Assembly (NCBI GenBank): GCA_022844475.1
Contig: JALHLR010000014.1
Location: forward strand, 1-64,000
From: Hyphomonadaceae bacterium
GTDB lineage: Bacteria > Pseudomonadota > Alphaproteobacteria > Caulobacterales > Hyphomonadaceae
Reading direction: 5' to 3'
DNA length: 64,000 nt
The position numbers were made by a program, and so were the translations under genes. The notes under the pieces are model-generated. The model ran no database searches and was not told the DNA's origin. It was given only the letters and a program-made list of their open reading frames with translations. Positions 1 to 8,606 of the stretch are shown piece after piece. How positions within the stretch are numbered: position 1 is the first letter of the stretch; every line of letters starts with the position of its first letter.

Positions 1-702
1 GGCGCGGTGCTCACGCGCGAGGGGGTGGCGGAGCTCGACGCATCCATCATGGACGGTCGTGACCGTCGCGCTGGCGCCGTTGCGCAGGTGCGTACGGTGA
101 AAAACCCCATCCGCGCGGCACGCCATGTGATGGACAAGAGCGGCCGCGTCATGTTCGCGGGGCCGGACGTGGATGAGATGGCAAAGGCGGCAGGGCTGGA
201 GATCGTTCCGCCTGAATACTTCATAACCCCGCGCCGGCAGGATGCCTTGCGCCGCGCAATGGCGGGTACGTTTGTCCCGATGGACCGCTTCGGCACGGTG
301 GGCGCTGTCGCGATGGATCGGGCCGGCAACCTTGCGGCCGCAACGTCGACCGGCGGCATGAATGCCAAGCCGCCTGGCCGTGTGGGCGACGCGCCGATCA
401 TCGGCGCGGGCACCTATGCCGACAACGCCTCCTGCGCCGTCTCGGCCACAGGCGATGGCGAATACTTCATCCGCGTCAGTGTCGCCCGCATGATCTGCGC
501 GCGTGTGGCGATGCAGGGCATGTCTGCCGAGGAAGCCGCGAATGCGACGCTCGAGGAGGTGAAGGCGCTGGGCGGCACGGGCGGCGTCATCGTGCTGGAT
601 CGTGACGGTTCAATTGCGCTCAGCATGAACACCGAGGGCATGTTCCGCGGCCATGCCGACGCGAACGGCGCTCGCGAGGTCGCAATCTACGCCGACGAAT
701 GA
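1..702 (+). CDS. iaaA: Isoaspartyl peptidase / L-asparaginase, 3' part
   Basis: Threonine-type Ntn hydrolase that removes isoaspartyl residues from dipeptides and hydrolyses asparagine. The reading frame is open from the first base of the window, so the N-terminus lies outside; a GTG at 7 is internal, because the preceding codons and the text LTREGVAELDASIMDG match the middle of the family. The autocatalytic site is visible as FGTVGAVAMD: cleavage before the Thr encoded at 295-297 would release the beta subunit with that Thr as nucleophile. The following STGGM and GRVGDAPIIGAGTYA segments are typical substrate-pocket motifs, and the C-terminal NTEGM motif is present. The gene ends normally. 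Identification is firm; asparaginase versus dipeptidase preference cannot be judged. Confidence 0.92.
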   Translation, partial: GAVLTREGVAELDASIMDGRDRRAGAVAQVRTVKNPIRAARHVMDKSGRVMFAGPDVDEMAKAAGLEIVPPEYFITPRRQDALRRAMAGTFVPMDRFGTVGAVAMDRAGNLAAATSTGGMNAKPPGRVGDAPIIGAGTYADNASCAVSATGDGEYFIRVSVARMICARVAMQGMSAEEAANATLEEVKALGGTGGVIVLDRDGSIALSMNTEGMFRGHADANGAREVAIYADE

Positions 703-714
703 TGTGATCGGGCC

Positions 715-951
715 ATGAACCAGCCCGTCGCGGATTTCATCTTCCGCAATCCAGACTGGGTGACCCTGCCGATCCGGATCTGGGTCGGCGGCTTGTTCCT
801 GGTCCTGTTTCTGCTTTCGCTCCGCTATGGGCCGCCGGGTGCGGTCGAGATGGTCAAGCGCTTTCGTTGGGTGTTCGGTGCGACGCTGATTGTTGTCGCG
901 GCGTGGGGCATCTATGGCTCCATCGTCCTCAACGGCCCGCCGAGCGGCTGA
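715..951 (+). CDS. Small two-helix membrane protein
   Basis: A 78-residue protein of unknown function starting 12 bases after the isoaspartyl peptidase, on the same strand, so probably cotranscribed. It has two hydrophobic stretches, about residues 21-38 (WVGGLFLVLFLLSL) and 52-73 (WVFGATLIVVAAWGIYGSIV), joined by a short basic loop (MVKRFRW). No catalytic motif is visible. Base composition at third codon positions resembles the neighbours, which supports a real gene. I do not recognise the family. Confidence 0.6.
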   Translation: MNQPVADFIFRNPDWVTLPIRIWVGGLFLVLFLLSLRYGPPGAVEMVKRFRWVFGATLIVVAAWGIYGSIVLNGPPSG

Positions 952-1009
952 ACAGCGCTTGTGAGCACAGCCTCGCCATCGCAGGATGTTATCCCATCCG
1001 GAGACTCCC

Positions 1010-1945
1010 ATGCACAAACGGAAGCTTGGAAATTCAGGCCTCGAGATTGCGCCGCTCGTCCTTGGCGGCAACGTCTTCGGCTGGACCGCGGACAAGGATG
1101 CATCCTTCGCCATACTCGACGCCTTCGTCGGCGCGGGCTTCAACGCCATCGACACCGCTGACGTCTATTCGCGCTGGGCGCCTGGGCATCAGGGTGGCGA
1201 ATCTGAAACCGTCATCGGCGAGTGGATGAAGGCGCGAGGCAATCGCGACAAGGTCGTGCTGATCACCAAGGTCGGCAGCGAGATGCCCGCCGGCAAGGGG
1301 CTCAAGGCGGCCTATATCCAGAGCGCCTGCGAGGCGTCGCTGAAGCGTCTGCAAACCGACCACATCGATCTCTATTTCTCGCACTTTCCCGACAAGGACA
1401 CGCCCATCGCAGAAACGCTGGAGGCGCACGAGCGCCTGATCGAGCAGGGAAAGGTCCGCGCGATCGGCGGTTCGAATTACGATGCCGACGGGCTGATAGA
1501 GGCCATGGAAGCGGGCGATGGCCGGATCCACGGACGCTACACCGTGCTCCAGCCGCACTACAATCTGCTGGTACGCGACCAGTATGAGGGCGCTCTGGAA
1601 GACATCTGCGTCAGTGAGAACCTCGGCGTCATTCCTTACTTCGCCCTGGCCAGCGGATTCCTGACCGGCAAGTACCGCACCGAGGCCGATCTGAAGAAGT
1701 CTGCCCGCGGCGGCCGCATGAAGGATCTCCTTCAGGGGCGCGGTCCAGCGCTGCTTGCCGCGATGGATGTCGTCGCTGCCCGGCACAACGCGACTCTGGC
1801 GCAGGTCGCGCTCGCCTGGCTGATGGCGCGGCCGAGCATCGCGGCGCCCATCGTCTCGGCCACGAGCGTGGCGCAGTTGAACGAGCTGACGCCGGCCGTG
1901 AACATCAAGCTGTCGGCAGACGATATCGAAGAACTGGTCCTGTGA
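1010..1945 (+). CDS. Aldo/keto reductase
   Basis: NADPH-dependent oxidoreductase of the aldo/keto reductase TIM-barrel superfamily, 311 residues. The catalytic tetrad can be placed: Asp48 and Tyr53 in DTADVY, Lys87 in ITKVG and His125 in YFSHFPD. The closing SATS motif near the C-terminus is in the position used for cofactor phosphate binding. I chose ATG 1010 (MHKRKLGNSG) because GGAGA lies five bases upstream at 1000-1004 and the family begins with this strand; an in-frame ATG at 986 would add eight residues. It stands alone, converging on the gene at 2064. Substrate is not predictable; sugar or small aldehydes are usual for this subgroup. Confidence 0.9.
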   Translation: MHKRKLGNSGLEIAPLVLGGNVFGWTADKDASFAILDAFVGAGFNAIDTADVYSRWAPGHQGGESETVIGEWMKARGNRDKVVLITKVGSEMPAGKGLKAAYIQSACEASLKRLQTDHIDLYFSHFPDKDTPIAETLEAHERLIEQGKVRAIGGSNYDADGLIEAMEAGDGRIHGRYTVLQPHYNLLVRDQYEGALEDICVSENLGVIPYFALASGFLTGKYRTEADLKKSARGGRMKDLLQGRGPALLAAMDVVAARHNATLAQVALAWLMARPSIAAPIVSATSVAQLNELTPAVNIKLSADDIEELVL

Positions 1946-2063
1946 TCCTGATCTTCGTGCGCGTCCTGCTGGTGACGCATGGCGCGGGCTCCCCGCCGCC
2001 GGACCGCCTTCTGCTGTGCGATAGAACTGTGCGGTCCGCTGACAGGGGAGTTTGCTGCCAGCC

Positions 2064-2681
2064 TTAGTCGCGTGCGGAGATATCCAGCCTGGCACCCTGC
2101 ACGGCGACTCTGGGTTCCTCGATCGGTCTGTGCCCAACCGCATGGACCAGGGCATTGAACAGCAGATAGCGGGTTTCAGGTTCTTTCGCGGCCAGCGCGC
2201 TTGCCGGACCGCGATAGATGATCTTCCATCCGGCAGGATCGATGATGATGGCCTCGCCCGTCTGCGTGAATCCGAGGTCGCGACCAACCACCTGCGACTC
2301 ATCGTCGAGAATGGGTATCGTGCTGCCCAACGCTTTTGCCTCCTCCTGTATTGCCGCGCGGGTGTCCACGGAGCTGGAGTTCAGCAGGAAATACTCTGCG
2401 GTGCGGAAGATCGACTTGACGGATTCAAGTGACCGGACGGCGTCCCGGGAAACCGGGTCTCCGTTCACCTGGGCCACGATCACGATGGCTGGCGCGTCGA
2501 TAAGGCTGCGGAGCTCATGCGGCGTCCCGGCCTGGTCGCTGAGGGTGAAGTTCTCGACCGCTGCAGAAGGGCCCGATACGCCCGGCGCCGGCGGTTCAGC
2601 CAGTGCGGTCTGGCACACGACCGCCATGCTGGCAGCGGCCAGGGCGATTGCGGCGACTGTCCGTTTCATTGCTGTTCTCAT
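2064..2681 (-). CDS. Secreted redoxin-like protein lacking active-site cysteines
   Basis: A 205-residue protein with a clear Sec signal peptide (MRTAMKRTVAAIALAAASMA, predicted cleavage after ALA at about residue 28) followed by a thioredoxin-fold domain resembling AhpC/TSA redoxins: AVENFTLSDQAGTPHELRSL, a beta strand PAIVIVAQ, and IIIDPAGWKIIYRGP near the end. The position where redoxins carry a CxxC or CP cysteine reads NGDPVSRDA, and the mature part has no cysteine, so it cannot do thiol chemistry. ATG 2681 is chosen because AGGAGGA precedes it on the minus strand; a longer frame reaches 2762. It is divergent from the DUF2855 gene, with an FNR/FixK-like site between. Confidence 0.7.
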   Translation of the reverse strand: MRTAMKRTVAAIALAAASMAVVCQTALAEPPAPGVSGPSAAVENFTLSDQAGTPHELRSLIDAPAIVIVAQVNGDPVSRDAVRSLESVKSIFRTAEYFLLNSSSVDTRAAIQEEAKALGSTIPILDDESQVVGRDLGFTQTGEAIIIDPAGWKIIYRGPASALAAKEPETRYLLFNALVHAVGHRPIEEPRVAVQGARLDISARD

Positions 2682-2777
2682 CACGAGCGTCCTCCTGTCT
2701 CGGGTCAGGGGTGGCTCGGGCCGGCTGCGGCGCACCCCTCGGGAGCCGCAGTCCGCCCGCAACGGCCCTGCAAGGCG

Positions 2778-2791
2778 TTGATCCAGATCAA
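2778..2791. promoter_or_regulatory. FNR/FixK-type (CRP-family) binding site
   Basis: TTGATCCAGATCAA matches TTGAT-N4-ATCAA, the consensus of the Fnr/FnrL/FixK regulators, in all ten specified positions. It lies in the 191-base divergent intergenic region, 96 bases from the minus-strand start at 2681 and 81 bases from the plus-strand start at 2873. This suggests oxygen-responsive control of one or both genes. No regulator gene is in the window. Confidence 0.65.
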
Positions 2792-2872
2792 GGGGCGGGC
2801 GCTGATCTTGTCTGGCGGCGTGCCGGGAGGACGATCACATGCTATGCGGGGCGCAGCCGAGGAGGGATCGTG

Positions 2873-3943
2873 ATGGACCTGCTGATCAGAAAGAGCGCGT
2901 TGGCGGAATCGAAACTTGCAGACAAACCGCTCGTGCCGCTGGCCGAGGGCGAGGCGCGCATGCGCGTGGACCTGTTCTCGCTTACCGCCAACAACGTCAC
3001 TTACGGCGCGATGGGCGACTTCCTCAAATACTGGAGCTTCTTCCCGACCGATGAGGATGGCTGGGGGCGTGTTCCCGTCTGGGGCTTTGCGACGGCGATC
3101 GAAAGCCGCTCGCCATCGGTTGCCGTCGGCGAGCGCGTCTATGGCTACCTGCCGATGTCTGACACGTTCACGCTGGCGCCCGGCGAGCGCAAGCACGGCG
3201 GCTTTGCCGAGACCGCGACGCATCGCACTGGCCTCGCACCGGTCTACAACAGCTATGTGCTCAACGCGGGCGACCCGCTCTACGCAGCGGACACCGAGGC
3301 ACTGCAGGTCCTGTTCCGCCCGCTGTTCACCACATCCTTCCTGATCGATGATTTCATCGCCGACGCCGGATACTTCGGCGCGAAGCAGGTGATCTTTTCC
3401 AGCGCCTCGGCCAAGACGGCCTATGCCGCCGCCCAGCTGATGAAGGCGCGCGGCGACGTGAGGGTGATCGGCCTCACCTCGCCATCGAACGTCGCCTACA
3501 CGAAGGAGCTCGGCTTCTATGACGAGGTCATCGCGTATGACGGCGTTGCGCAGATGGACGGCGGCCTGCCGTCCGTCTTCATCGACATCGCCGGGAATGC
3601 GAGCGTGCAGGCGGCAGTGCATGCCAGGTTCGCGGACAAGCTGACCTACAGCTGCTCGGTCGGCGCAACGCACTGGGACGCGTTGCGGCCGGGCCAGCCA
3701 CTCGCAGGCCCCGCGCCCAAGATGTTCTTCGCGCCGGATGTGGTACGCAAGCGCATCACTGACTGGGGCCCCGCCGGCTTCCAGCAGAAGCTGTCCGAAG
3801 CGTGGCGCGCTTTCCTGCCGACAGCGGCGCGTACCACTCAGGTGGTGGAGGGGAAGGGCCTCAATGCCGCCGCCAGCGTGTTCGCCGATCTCGCCAGCGG
3901 CAGGGCAGATCCACGCGATGGGCATGTGGTGCGGTTGGCGTAA
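2873..3943 (+). CDS. DUF2855 family, medium-chain dehydrogenase-like
   Basis: A 356-residue protein with the layout of the DUF2855 branch of the medium-chain dehydrogenase/reductase superfamily. It has an N-terminal GroES-like half (RVDLFSLTANNVTYGAMGD, then VPVWGFATAIES) and a C-terminal nucleotide-binding half (KQVIFSSASAKTAYAAA, DVRVIGLTSPSN). No zinc-binding cysteine set is visible, as expected for this family. ATG 2873 is preceded by GAGGAGGG at 2859-2866; an upstream in-frame extension to 2603 overlaps the divergent regulatory region and is not likely coding. The reaction is unknown. The adjacent FNR/FixK-like site suggests expression at low oxygen. Confidence 0.85.
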   Translation: MDLLIRKSALAESKLADKPLVPLAEGEARMRVDLFSLTANNVTYGAMGDFLKYWSFFPTDEDGWGRVPVWGFATAIESRSPSVAVGERVYGYLPMSDTFTLAPGERKHGGFAETATHRTGLAPVYNSYVLNAGDPLYAADTEALQVLFRPLFTTSFLIDDFIADAGYFGAKQVIFSSASAKTAYAAAQLMKARGDVRVIGLTSPSNVAYTKELGFYDEVIAYDGVAQMDGGLPSVFIDIAGNASVQAAVHARFADKLTYSCSVGATHWDALRPGQPLAGPAPKMFFAPDVVRKRITDWGPAGFQQKLSEAWRAFLPTAARTTQVVEGKGLNAAASVFADLASGRADPRDGHVVRLA

Positions 3944-4033
3944 CCGGCGCTCATCGGGCCTAAAAGGGTTGTGGCAACGATCTTCGGCGTCAGCCCACCC
4001 AATCCGTTAGCCTTTGCCGGCCTATCCTGCCCG

Positions 4034-4255
4034 ATGACCACCCGCATCGAAGCTGTGATCGATCGCCTGCGCGAACTGCCGGAAGCCGAACAAGAGATGC
4101 TGGCGGGTGAGATCGAGGCGCTGCTGATGGAGCCGGCGTCCCTGCTGGATGCAGCGCAATGGCGCGAGGTCGAGGACGAGATCGACACGGATGACGGCGT
4201 ACGCCTGTCACATGCCGATGTGATGGGCCGCATGCGCGCGAGGTTCGGCCGATAA
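4034..4255 (+). CDS. Antitoxin of a ParDE-like module
   Basis: A 73-residue acidic protein. The N-terminal helix (RIEAVIDRLRELPEAEQEML) resembles the addiction-module antitoxin component family, and the C-terminal part (LLDAAQWREVEDEIDTDDG) would be the flexible toxin-binding tail. It is followed after one base by a RelE/ParE toxin, the standard antitoxin-toxin order. ATG 4034 (MTTRIEAV) is preferred over the frame's first start at 3971. Autoregulation through the 90-base upstream gap is expected from the family but no operator palindrome was identified. Confidence 0.7.
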   Translation: MTTRIEAVIDRLRELPEAEQEMLAGEIEALLMEPASLLDAAQWREVEDEIDTDDGVRLSHADVMGRMRARFGR

Positions 4256-4256
4256 C

Positions 4257-4547
4257 ATGCTGACGATGAAAATCTCCTGGCGTCCTCGCGCGGCCGACGA
4301 TTTCGAGGCGCTGATCACCCAGTCCGCGGCAGGCCATGTCGCCCATGCCTCCCGTGACAAGTCGCTGGTCGAAACCCGCATCCAGCAGCTGGTCCGCTTC
4401 GATCAGCTTGGCCGGAAAACCCGCCGCCAGGGCGTCCGCGAACTGCCCATCGAAGGCACGCCCTATGTCGTGGTCAGCAAGCGCTACGAAGGTGAAATCC
4501 TGATTCTGCGGATGTTCTCCAACGGGTCTGCCGTCCAGAGCCGATAG
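4257..4547 (+). CDS. RelE/ParE-family toxin
   Basis: A 96-residue basic protein with the ParE/RelE fold signature: N-terminal WRPRAADDFEAL helix, the central loop LGRKTRRQGVRELPIEGTPY, and the last strand ILRMFSNGS. The GxRELxxxGTPYxVxxxxxxxxIxILR pattern is characteristic of ParE-type gyrase inhibitors, though RelE-type ribosome-dependent nucleases share the fold. The start may be 4257 or the in-frame ATG at 4266 (MKISWRP). It lies immediately downstream of its predicted antitoxin. Confidence 0.8.
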   Translation: MLTMKISWRPRAADDFEALITQSAAGHVAHASRDKSLVETRIQQLVRFDQLGRKTRRQGVRELPIEGTPYVVVSKRYEGEILILRMFSNGSAVQSR

Positions 4548-4584
4548 AAAACCTATTGCGCCGAACAAGCGCTTGTCACTTGCG

Positions 4585-4605
4585 AAAAGCCCGTTTTTGG
4601 CTTTT
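4585..4605 (+). terminator. Hairpin with U-run after the toxin gene
   Basis: AAAAGCC pairs with GGCTTTT across a seven-base loop (CGTTTTT) and is followed by another T. It lies 37 bases after the toxin stop and 11 bases before ilvD, so it most likely ends the toxin-antitoxin transcript. Because it is so close to the ilvD start it could also act as a leader structure for ilvD. Confidence 0.6.
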
Positions 4606-4616
4606 TAGCTAGGCGC

Positions 4617-6485
4617 ATGCCCGCTTACCGTTCACGCACCACTACTTTTGGCCGCAATCAGGCTGGCGCCCGCGCCCTCTGGCGCGCGACCGGCATGAAG
4701 GACGGCGACTTCTCCAAGCCGATCATCGCGGTCGTGAACTCGTTCACGCAGTTCGTGCCCGGTCACGTCCACCTCAAGGACATGGGCCAGCTGGTCGCGC
4801 GAGAGATCGAGGCGGCGGGCGGCGTCGCGAAGGAGTTCAACACCATCGCCGTCGATGACGGCATCGCGATGGGCCATGGCGGCATGCTCTACAGCTTGCC
4901 CAGCCGCGACCTGATCGCGGACTCGGTCGAGTACATGGTCAATGCGCACTGCGCGGACGCGATGGTCTGCATCTCCAATTGCGACAAGATCACGCCCGGC
5001 ATGCTCAACGCAGCGATGCGTCTCAACATTCCCGCCGTGTTCGTCTCGGGCGGCCCGATGGAAGCGGGCAAGGTCGTGTGGAAGGACGCGAAGACGGGCG
5101 TCTCCAAGGAGCACAAGCTAGACCTGATCGACGCGATGATGCAGGCTGGCGATGATCGCATTTCGGATGAGCAGGTTGCAGCCGTCGAAGCCGAAGCCTG
5201 CCCGACATGTGGCTCATGCTCGGGCATGTTCACTGCCAACTCCATGAACTGTCTCACCGAAGCGCTCGGTCTCTCGCTGCCGGGCAATGGCACCGTCGTA
5301 GCGACCCACAAGGACCGCGAGCGCCTGTTCAAGCGCGCGGGCCGCCTGATCGTCGACATTTCGAAACGCCATTACGAGAAGGACGACGCCAGCGTCCTGC
5401 CGCGCAACGTCGCGAGCAAGAAGGCCTTCGAGAACGCCATGGCGCTCGACGTCGCCATGGGCGGCTCCACCAACACCGTCCTGCACGTCCTCGCAGCGGC
5501 GCAGGAAGGCGGCATCGATTTCACGATGGACGATATCGACCGCATTTCGCGCGTCACGCCGTGCGTCTGCAAGGTCGCGCCGGCGGTGTCGAATGTCCAC
5601 ATCGAGGATGTGCACCGCGCCGGCGGCATCATGAGCATCCTCGGCGAACTCGCACGCGGCGGCCTGCTCAACACCGAGACCAGCACTGTGCATTCGCCGA
5701 CCCTCGGCCACGCCATCGCCTACTGGGACATCTGCCAATCGAACGACGGAGAGGTCGAGACCTTTTTCAAGGCCGCGCCCGGCGGCGTCCGCACGACGAT
5801 CGCCTTCAGCCAGGAAAAGCGCTGGCCCGAGCTCGACCGCGATCGCGCCAAGGGCGTCATCCGCTCTACGGAGAACGCCTTCACCAAGGACGGCGGTCTC
5901 GCTGTGCTCTACGGCAACATCGCCGAGAAGGGCTGCATCGTGAAGACGGCCGGCGTCGATGAAGATATCTGGAAGTTCAACGGCATCGCCCGCGTCTTCG
6001 AAAGCCAGGACGAGGCAGCTGCTGCGATCCTCAACAACAAGATCGTCGCCGGCGACGTTGTGGTCATTCGCTATGAAGGGCCCAAGGGCGGGCCAGGCAT
6101 GCAGGAAATGCTCTACCCGACCACCTACCTGAAATCGCGTGGCCTCGGAAAAGTGTGCGCGCTGCTGACGGACGGCCGTTTCTCCGGCGGCACGTCGGGC
6201 CTCTCCATCGGCCACGCCTCGCCTGAAGCCGCTGCTGGCGGCCTGATCGCGCTTGTGCAAGAGGGCGACCCGATCGAGATCGACATCCCCAACCGCTCCA
6301 TCCGCCTCGCTGTTCCGGACGATGTGATCGGCCAGCGCCGCCGGGCAGAAGAAGCCCGCGGCAAGGACGCCTACACACCGCACAACCGCAAACGCGTCGT
6401 TTCCGCCGCGCTGCAGGCCTATGCGGCGCTGGTCACGTCCGCCGACACCGGCGCCGTGCGCGATCTCGGGCAGATCCGGAAGTAG
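4617..6485 (+). CDS. ilvD: Dihydroxy-acid dehydratase
   Basis: Iron-sulphur enzyme that dehydrates 2,3-dihydroxy-isovalerate and 2,3-dihydroxy-3-methylvalerate to the keto acids that precede valine, leucine and isoleucine. At 622 residues it is the usual length for the long IlvD type. Cluster ligands expected from the family are present: Cys122 in [10 protein letters not shown] and Cys195 in [12 protein letters not shown], with Asp81-Asp82 for the metal and the C-terminal [11 protein letters not shown] motif. ATG 4617 fits the conserved N-terminus ([14 protein letters not shown]). No other branched-chain gene is adjacent. A terminator-like hairpin sits just upstream. Confidence 0.97.
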   Translation: MPAYRSRTTTFGRNQAGARALWRATGMKDGDFSKPIIAVVNSFTQFVPGHVHLKDMGQLVAREIEAAGGVAKEFNTIAVDDGIAMGHGGMLYSLPSRDLIADSVEYMVNAHCADAMVCISNCDKITPGMLNAAMRLNIPAVFVSGGPMEAGKVVWKDAKTGVSKEHKLDLIDAMMQAGDDRISDEQVAAVEAEACPTCGSCSGMFTANSMNCLTEALGLSLPGNGTVVATHKDRERLFKRAGRLIVDISKRHYEKDDASVLPRNVASKKAFENAMALDVAMGGSTNTVLHVLAAAQEGGIDFTMDDIDRISRVTPCVCKVAPAVSNVHIEDVHRAGGIMSILGELARGGLLNTETSTVHSPTLGHAIAYWDICQSNDGEVETFFKAAPGGVRTTIAFSQEKRWPELDRDRAKGVIRSTENAFTKDGGLAVLYGNIAEKGCIVKTAGVDEDIWKFNGIARVFESQDEAAAAILNNKIVAGDVVVIRYEGPKGGPGMQEMLYPTTYLKSRGLGKVCALLTDGRFSGGTSGLSIGHASPEAAAGGLIALVQEGDPIEIDIPNRSIRLAVPDDVIGQRRRAEEARGKDAYTPHNRKRVVSAALQAYAALVTSADTGAVRDLGQIRK

Positions 6486-6558
6486 GCTGCGGCCCTAAGC
6501 CGGCTTTCGCCTGTTGCCCGACTCGGTCACGCTTCCCAGTGAGGTCAGGGCCACGTCC

Positions 6559-6882
6559 ATGCAACCGGCTGAACGCATCGTCATCAAGGGCGACCAGGTC
6601 GGCGTCGAGCGGAAGCGCAAGCCGCTCTGGCGCTGCGCCCTGTCAGAAATCGTTCGCATCGACGCCTACAAGCGCGATCAGGGCGCTGTCGATCTGATCT
6701 GCTTCGATATCTGGTACGAGACCGACGGAGAGTGGATGGTCACCGCCCACGAAGACCTCGAGGGCTGGGAAGAACTCACTGCATGCCTGCGTGACCTGCC
6801 GGGTTTCGACGGCGACTGGTTCGCCAAGGTCTCCCAGCCGCCATTCGCCGAATGCCGGACCCTCGTGTATGTAAGGCGCTGA
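6559..6882 (+). CDS. Hypothetical protein, small soluble
   Basis: A 107-residue protein without signal peptide or membrane segment. It has alternating strands with RKRKPLWRCALSEIVRIDAYKR and DLICFDIWYETDGEWMVTAHE, followed by a helix (LEGWEELTACL) and a short tail. The pattern resembles small beta-rich cytoplasmic proteins of the PH-like or immunity-protein kind, but I cannot assign a family. The start is ATG 6559; a TTG at 6514 would add 15 residues. It lies 21 bases upstream of the DUF3137 gene and is probably cotranscribed with it. Confidence 0.6.
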   Translation: MQPAERIVIKGDQVGVERKRKPLWRCALSEIVRIDAYKRDQGAVDLICFDIWYETDGEWMVTAHEDLEGWEELTACLRDLPGFDGDWFAKVSQPPFAECRTLVYVRR

Positions 6883-6903
6883 GGGAAACGACTCGGGGCG
6901 CAC

Positions 6904-7929
6904 ATGGCTGACAAACGCGAAATCCTGTCGCTCAGCGAGGCCATGGAAGGCCTGCCGGAGGACTTCGCCTTCTTCGCCGACCGTTTCACCGGCACAATCC
7001 AGCCGGCCCTCGCTGGCCGTGAAGCCGAACGCGTGAAGGCGGTCCAGCGGCAATGGAACTTCATCGTCATCGGCGTGGTGCTGGGCGTGGCCATCTTCGC
7101 GGGCTTCACCTTCCTGATGCCGGAAGACGGGATGATGTTCGGTGGCTTCATCGGCGTCGGCGCCGCGCTCGCCATGGGCGCCTGGGGATCGATGGCGCTC
7201 GACAAGCTGGGCAAGGAAACCAAGCTCATGCTGGTCGAGCCGGTCGCGCAGGAATTCAACATCGCCTACCAGGTAGCGCCCGGCCGCCCCGAAGATATCA
7301 TGCAGTTCCGCTCGCTTGACCTTGTGCCCGGCTGGGACCGCGAGAAATTCGAGGACAGGCTTACCGGCGCGCGCAACGACACGCCGTTCGAATTCTTCGA
7401 AGCCCACCTTGAAGAGAAGCGCACGACGACGGACGGCAAGGGCCGCACCCGCACCACATGGGTGACCGTGTTCAAGGGCCAGTGCCTCGTTGCCAACTTC
7501 CACAAGCAGTTCAACGGCGTCACCAAGGTCTATCGCGACGCAGGCGCGCTGAACTTCTTCAAGAAGCTCGGCCAGATGGGCAAGGGCCAGCGCGTGAAGC
7601 TCGAAGACCCCGTCTTCGAGAAGGCCTTCGAAGTCTATTCGACGGACCAGATCGAAGCGCGTTTCATCCTGACGCCCGATTTCATGGAACGCCTGATTGG
7701 CCTCGAGCGCACCTTCAAGGGCAGGCAGGTGCGCTGCGCCTTCTCCGGCGGCTGCATGTTCCTCGCCTGCGAGGGCAAGAACCTGCTCGAGCCCGGCTCG
7801 ATGCACCGCAAGATGGACGATCTCGGCCGCGTGCGCGAAATCCTGCAGGATTTCGCCGCGATCTTTCTGCTGATCGACGCCATGAGCCAGCGCCTCACAC
7901 CGGATGCGTTGCGGGATACGCAGCCCTAG
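6904..7929 (+). CDS. DUF3137 domain membrane protein
   Basis: A 341-residue protein with a soluble N-terminus, two closely spaced membrane helices at about residues 51-69 (FIVIGVVLGVAIFAGFTFLM) and 74-95, then a large cytoplasmic DUF3137 domain (FEFFEAHLEEKRTTTDGKGR, TVFKGQCLVANF, FILTPDFMERLIGL). The family is described only as a membrane-associated protein of unknown function. The neighbours on the same strand are also uncharacterised, including the UPF0114 membrane protein 83 bases downstream. Confidence 0.85.
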   Translation: MADKREILSLSEAMEGLPEDFAFFADRFTGTIQPALAGREAERVKAVQRQWNFIVIGVVLGVAIFAGFTFLMPEDGMMFGGFIGVGAALAMGAWGSMALDKLGKETKLMLVEPVAQEFNIAYQVAPGRPEDIMQFRSLDLVPGWDREKFEDRLTGARNDTPFEFFEAHLEEKRTTTDGKGRTRTTWVTVFKGQCLVANFHKQFNGVTKVYRDAGALNFFKKLGQMGKGQRVKLEDPVFEKAFEVYSTDQIEARFILTPDFMERLIGLERTFKGRQVRCAFSGGCMFLACEGKNLLEPGSMHRKMDDLGRVREILQDFAAIFLLIDAMSQRLTPDALRDTQP

Positions 7930-7944
7930 GTTCGCTCCTCACGT

Positions 7945-7973
7945 GATTCCCCGCGCCACAGACGGCGGGAATC
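7945..7973. other. Imperfect hairpin between DUF3137 and UPF0114 genes
   Basis: GATTCCCCGC can pair with GCGGGAATC, nine pairs with one bulged C, across a ten-base loop. There is no T-run, so termination is doubtful. It may only stabilise RNA ends or be incidental in GC-rich DNA. Confidence 0.3.
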
Positions 7974-8012
7974 GCGATAACCCCTGCGGACAACGGAATC
8001 GACGGAACCGAA

Positions 8013-8576
8013 ATGGCCAAGAAATCCTTCTTCGAAGGCGCGCTTGAAGGCGGACTGTTCGCCTCCCGCTGGCTCATGGCGCCCTTCTATGTGGGTCTGA
8101 TCGCAGCGCTGCTCGCGCTGATGGTCGTGTTCTTTCAGGAACTCATCCACCAGATCCCGATGCTGTGGACGTTCGACCCGGTCACTCACGTCTACGCAAT
8201 GACCGCCAATGACGCGATCATGCTGGCCCTGTCGCTGATCGACCTGTCGCTGGCGGCCAACCTTGTCCTGATCGTGATGTTTTCGGGCTACGAAAATTTC
8301 GTGTCCAAGTTCGATGTGGGTGACCACGAGGACCGCCCGGACTGGATGGGCACGGTCGATTTCTCTGGTCTGAAGCTCAAGCTCGTTGCGTCAATCGTCG
8401 CGATTTCCGGCATTGCCCTGCTCAAGAGCTTTCTCGACCTTGGCACCGAAGGCAAGGAACTCACCGCTGCCGACGAGCGGTCGCTGATGTGGCAGGTGAT
8501 TGTTCACCTGACCTTCGTGATTTCAGGTGTCCTGCTGGCCTTCATGGACTGGCTGACCGGCCACCAGAAGGGCTGA
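8013..8576 (+). CDS. UPF0114 (YqhA-like) membrane protein
   Basis: A 187-residue integral membrane protein of the UPF0114/TIGR00645 family (YqhA in Escherichia coli). Recognisable segments are the N-terminal ASRWLMAPFYVGLIAALLAL helix, the second helix AIMLALSLIDLSLAANLVLI followed by MFSGYENFVSK, the DWMGTVDFSGLKLKLVASIV stretch and a final helix VIVHLTFVISGVLLAFMDWL. Four membrane spans are predicted. The function of the family is not established. The gene is followed by a convergent terminator shared with the minus-strand TIR gene. Confidence 0.9.
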   Translation: MAKKSFFEGALEGGLFASRWLMAPFYVGLIAALLALMVVFFQELIHQIPMLWTFDPVTHVYAMTANDAIMLALSLIDLSLAANLVLIVMFSGYENFVSKFDVGDHEDRPDWMGTVDFSGLKLKLVASIVAISGIALLKSFLDLGTEGKELTAADERSLMWQVIVHLTFVISGVLLAFMDWLTGHQKG

Positions 8577-8606
8577 GGCAATATCCCTGCGCCGGACAAG
8601 AAAATT

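Noticed and set aside
1034-2302. A 422-codon minus-strand frame over the aldo/keto reductase
   Set aside because: Shadow of the aldo/keto reductase gene, which has all catalytic residues.
2603-2872. N-terminal extension of the DUF2855 protein
   Set aside because: It would run through the divergent promoter with the FNR/FixK box and into the neighbouring gene; ATG 2873 has a strong ribosome-binding site.
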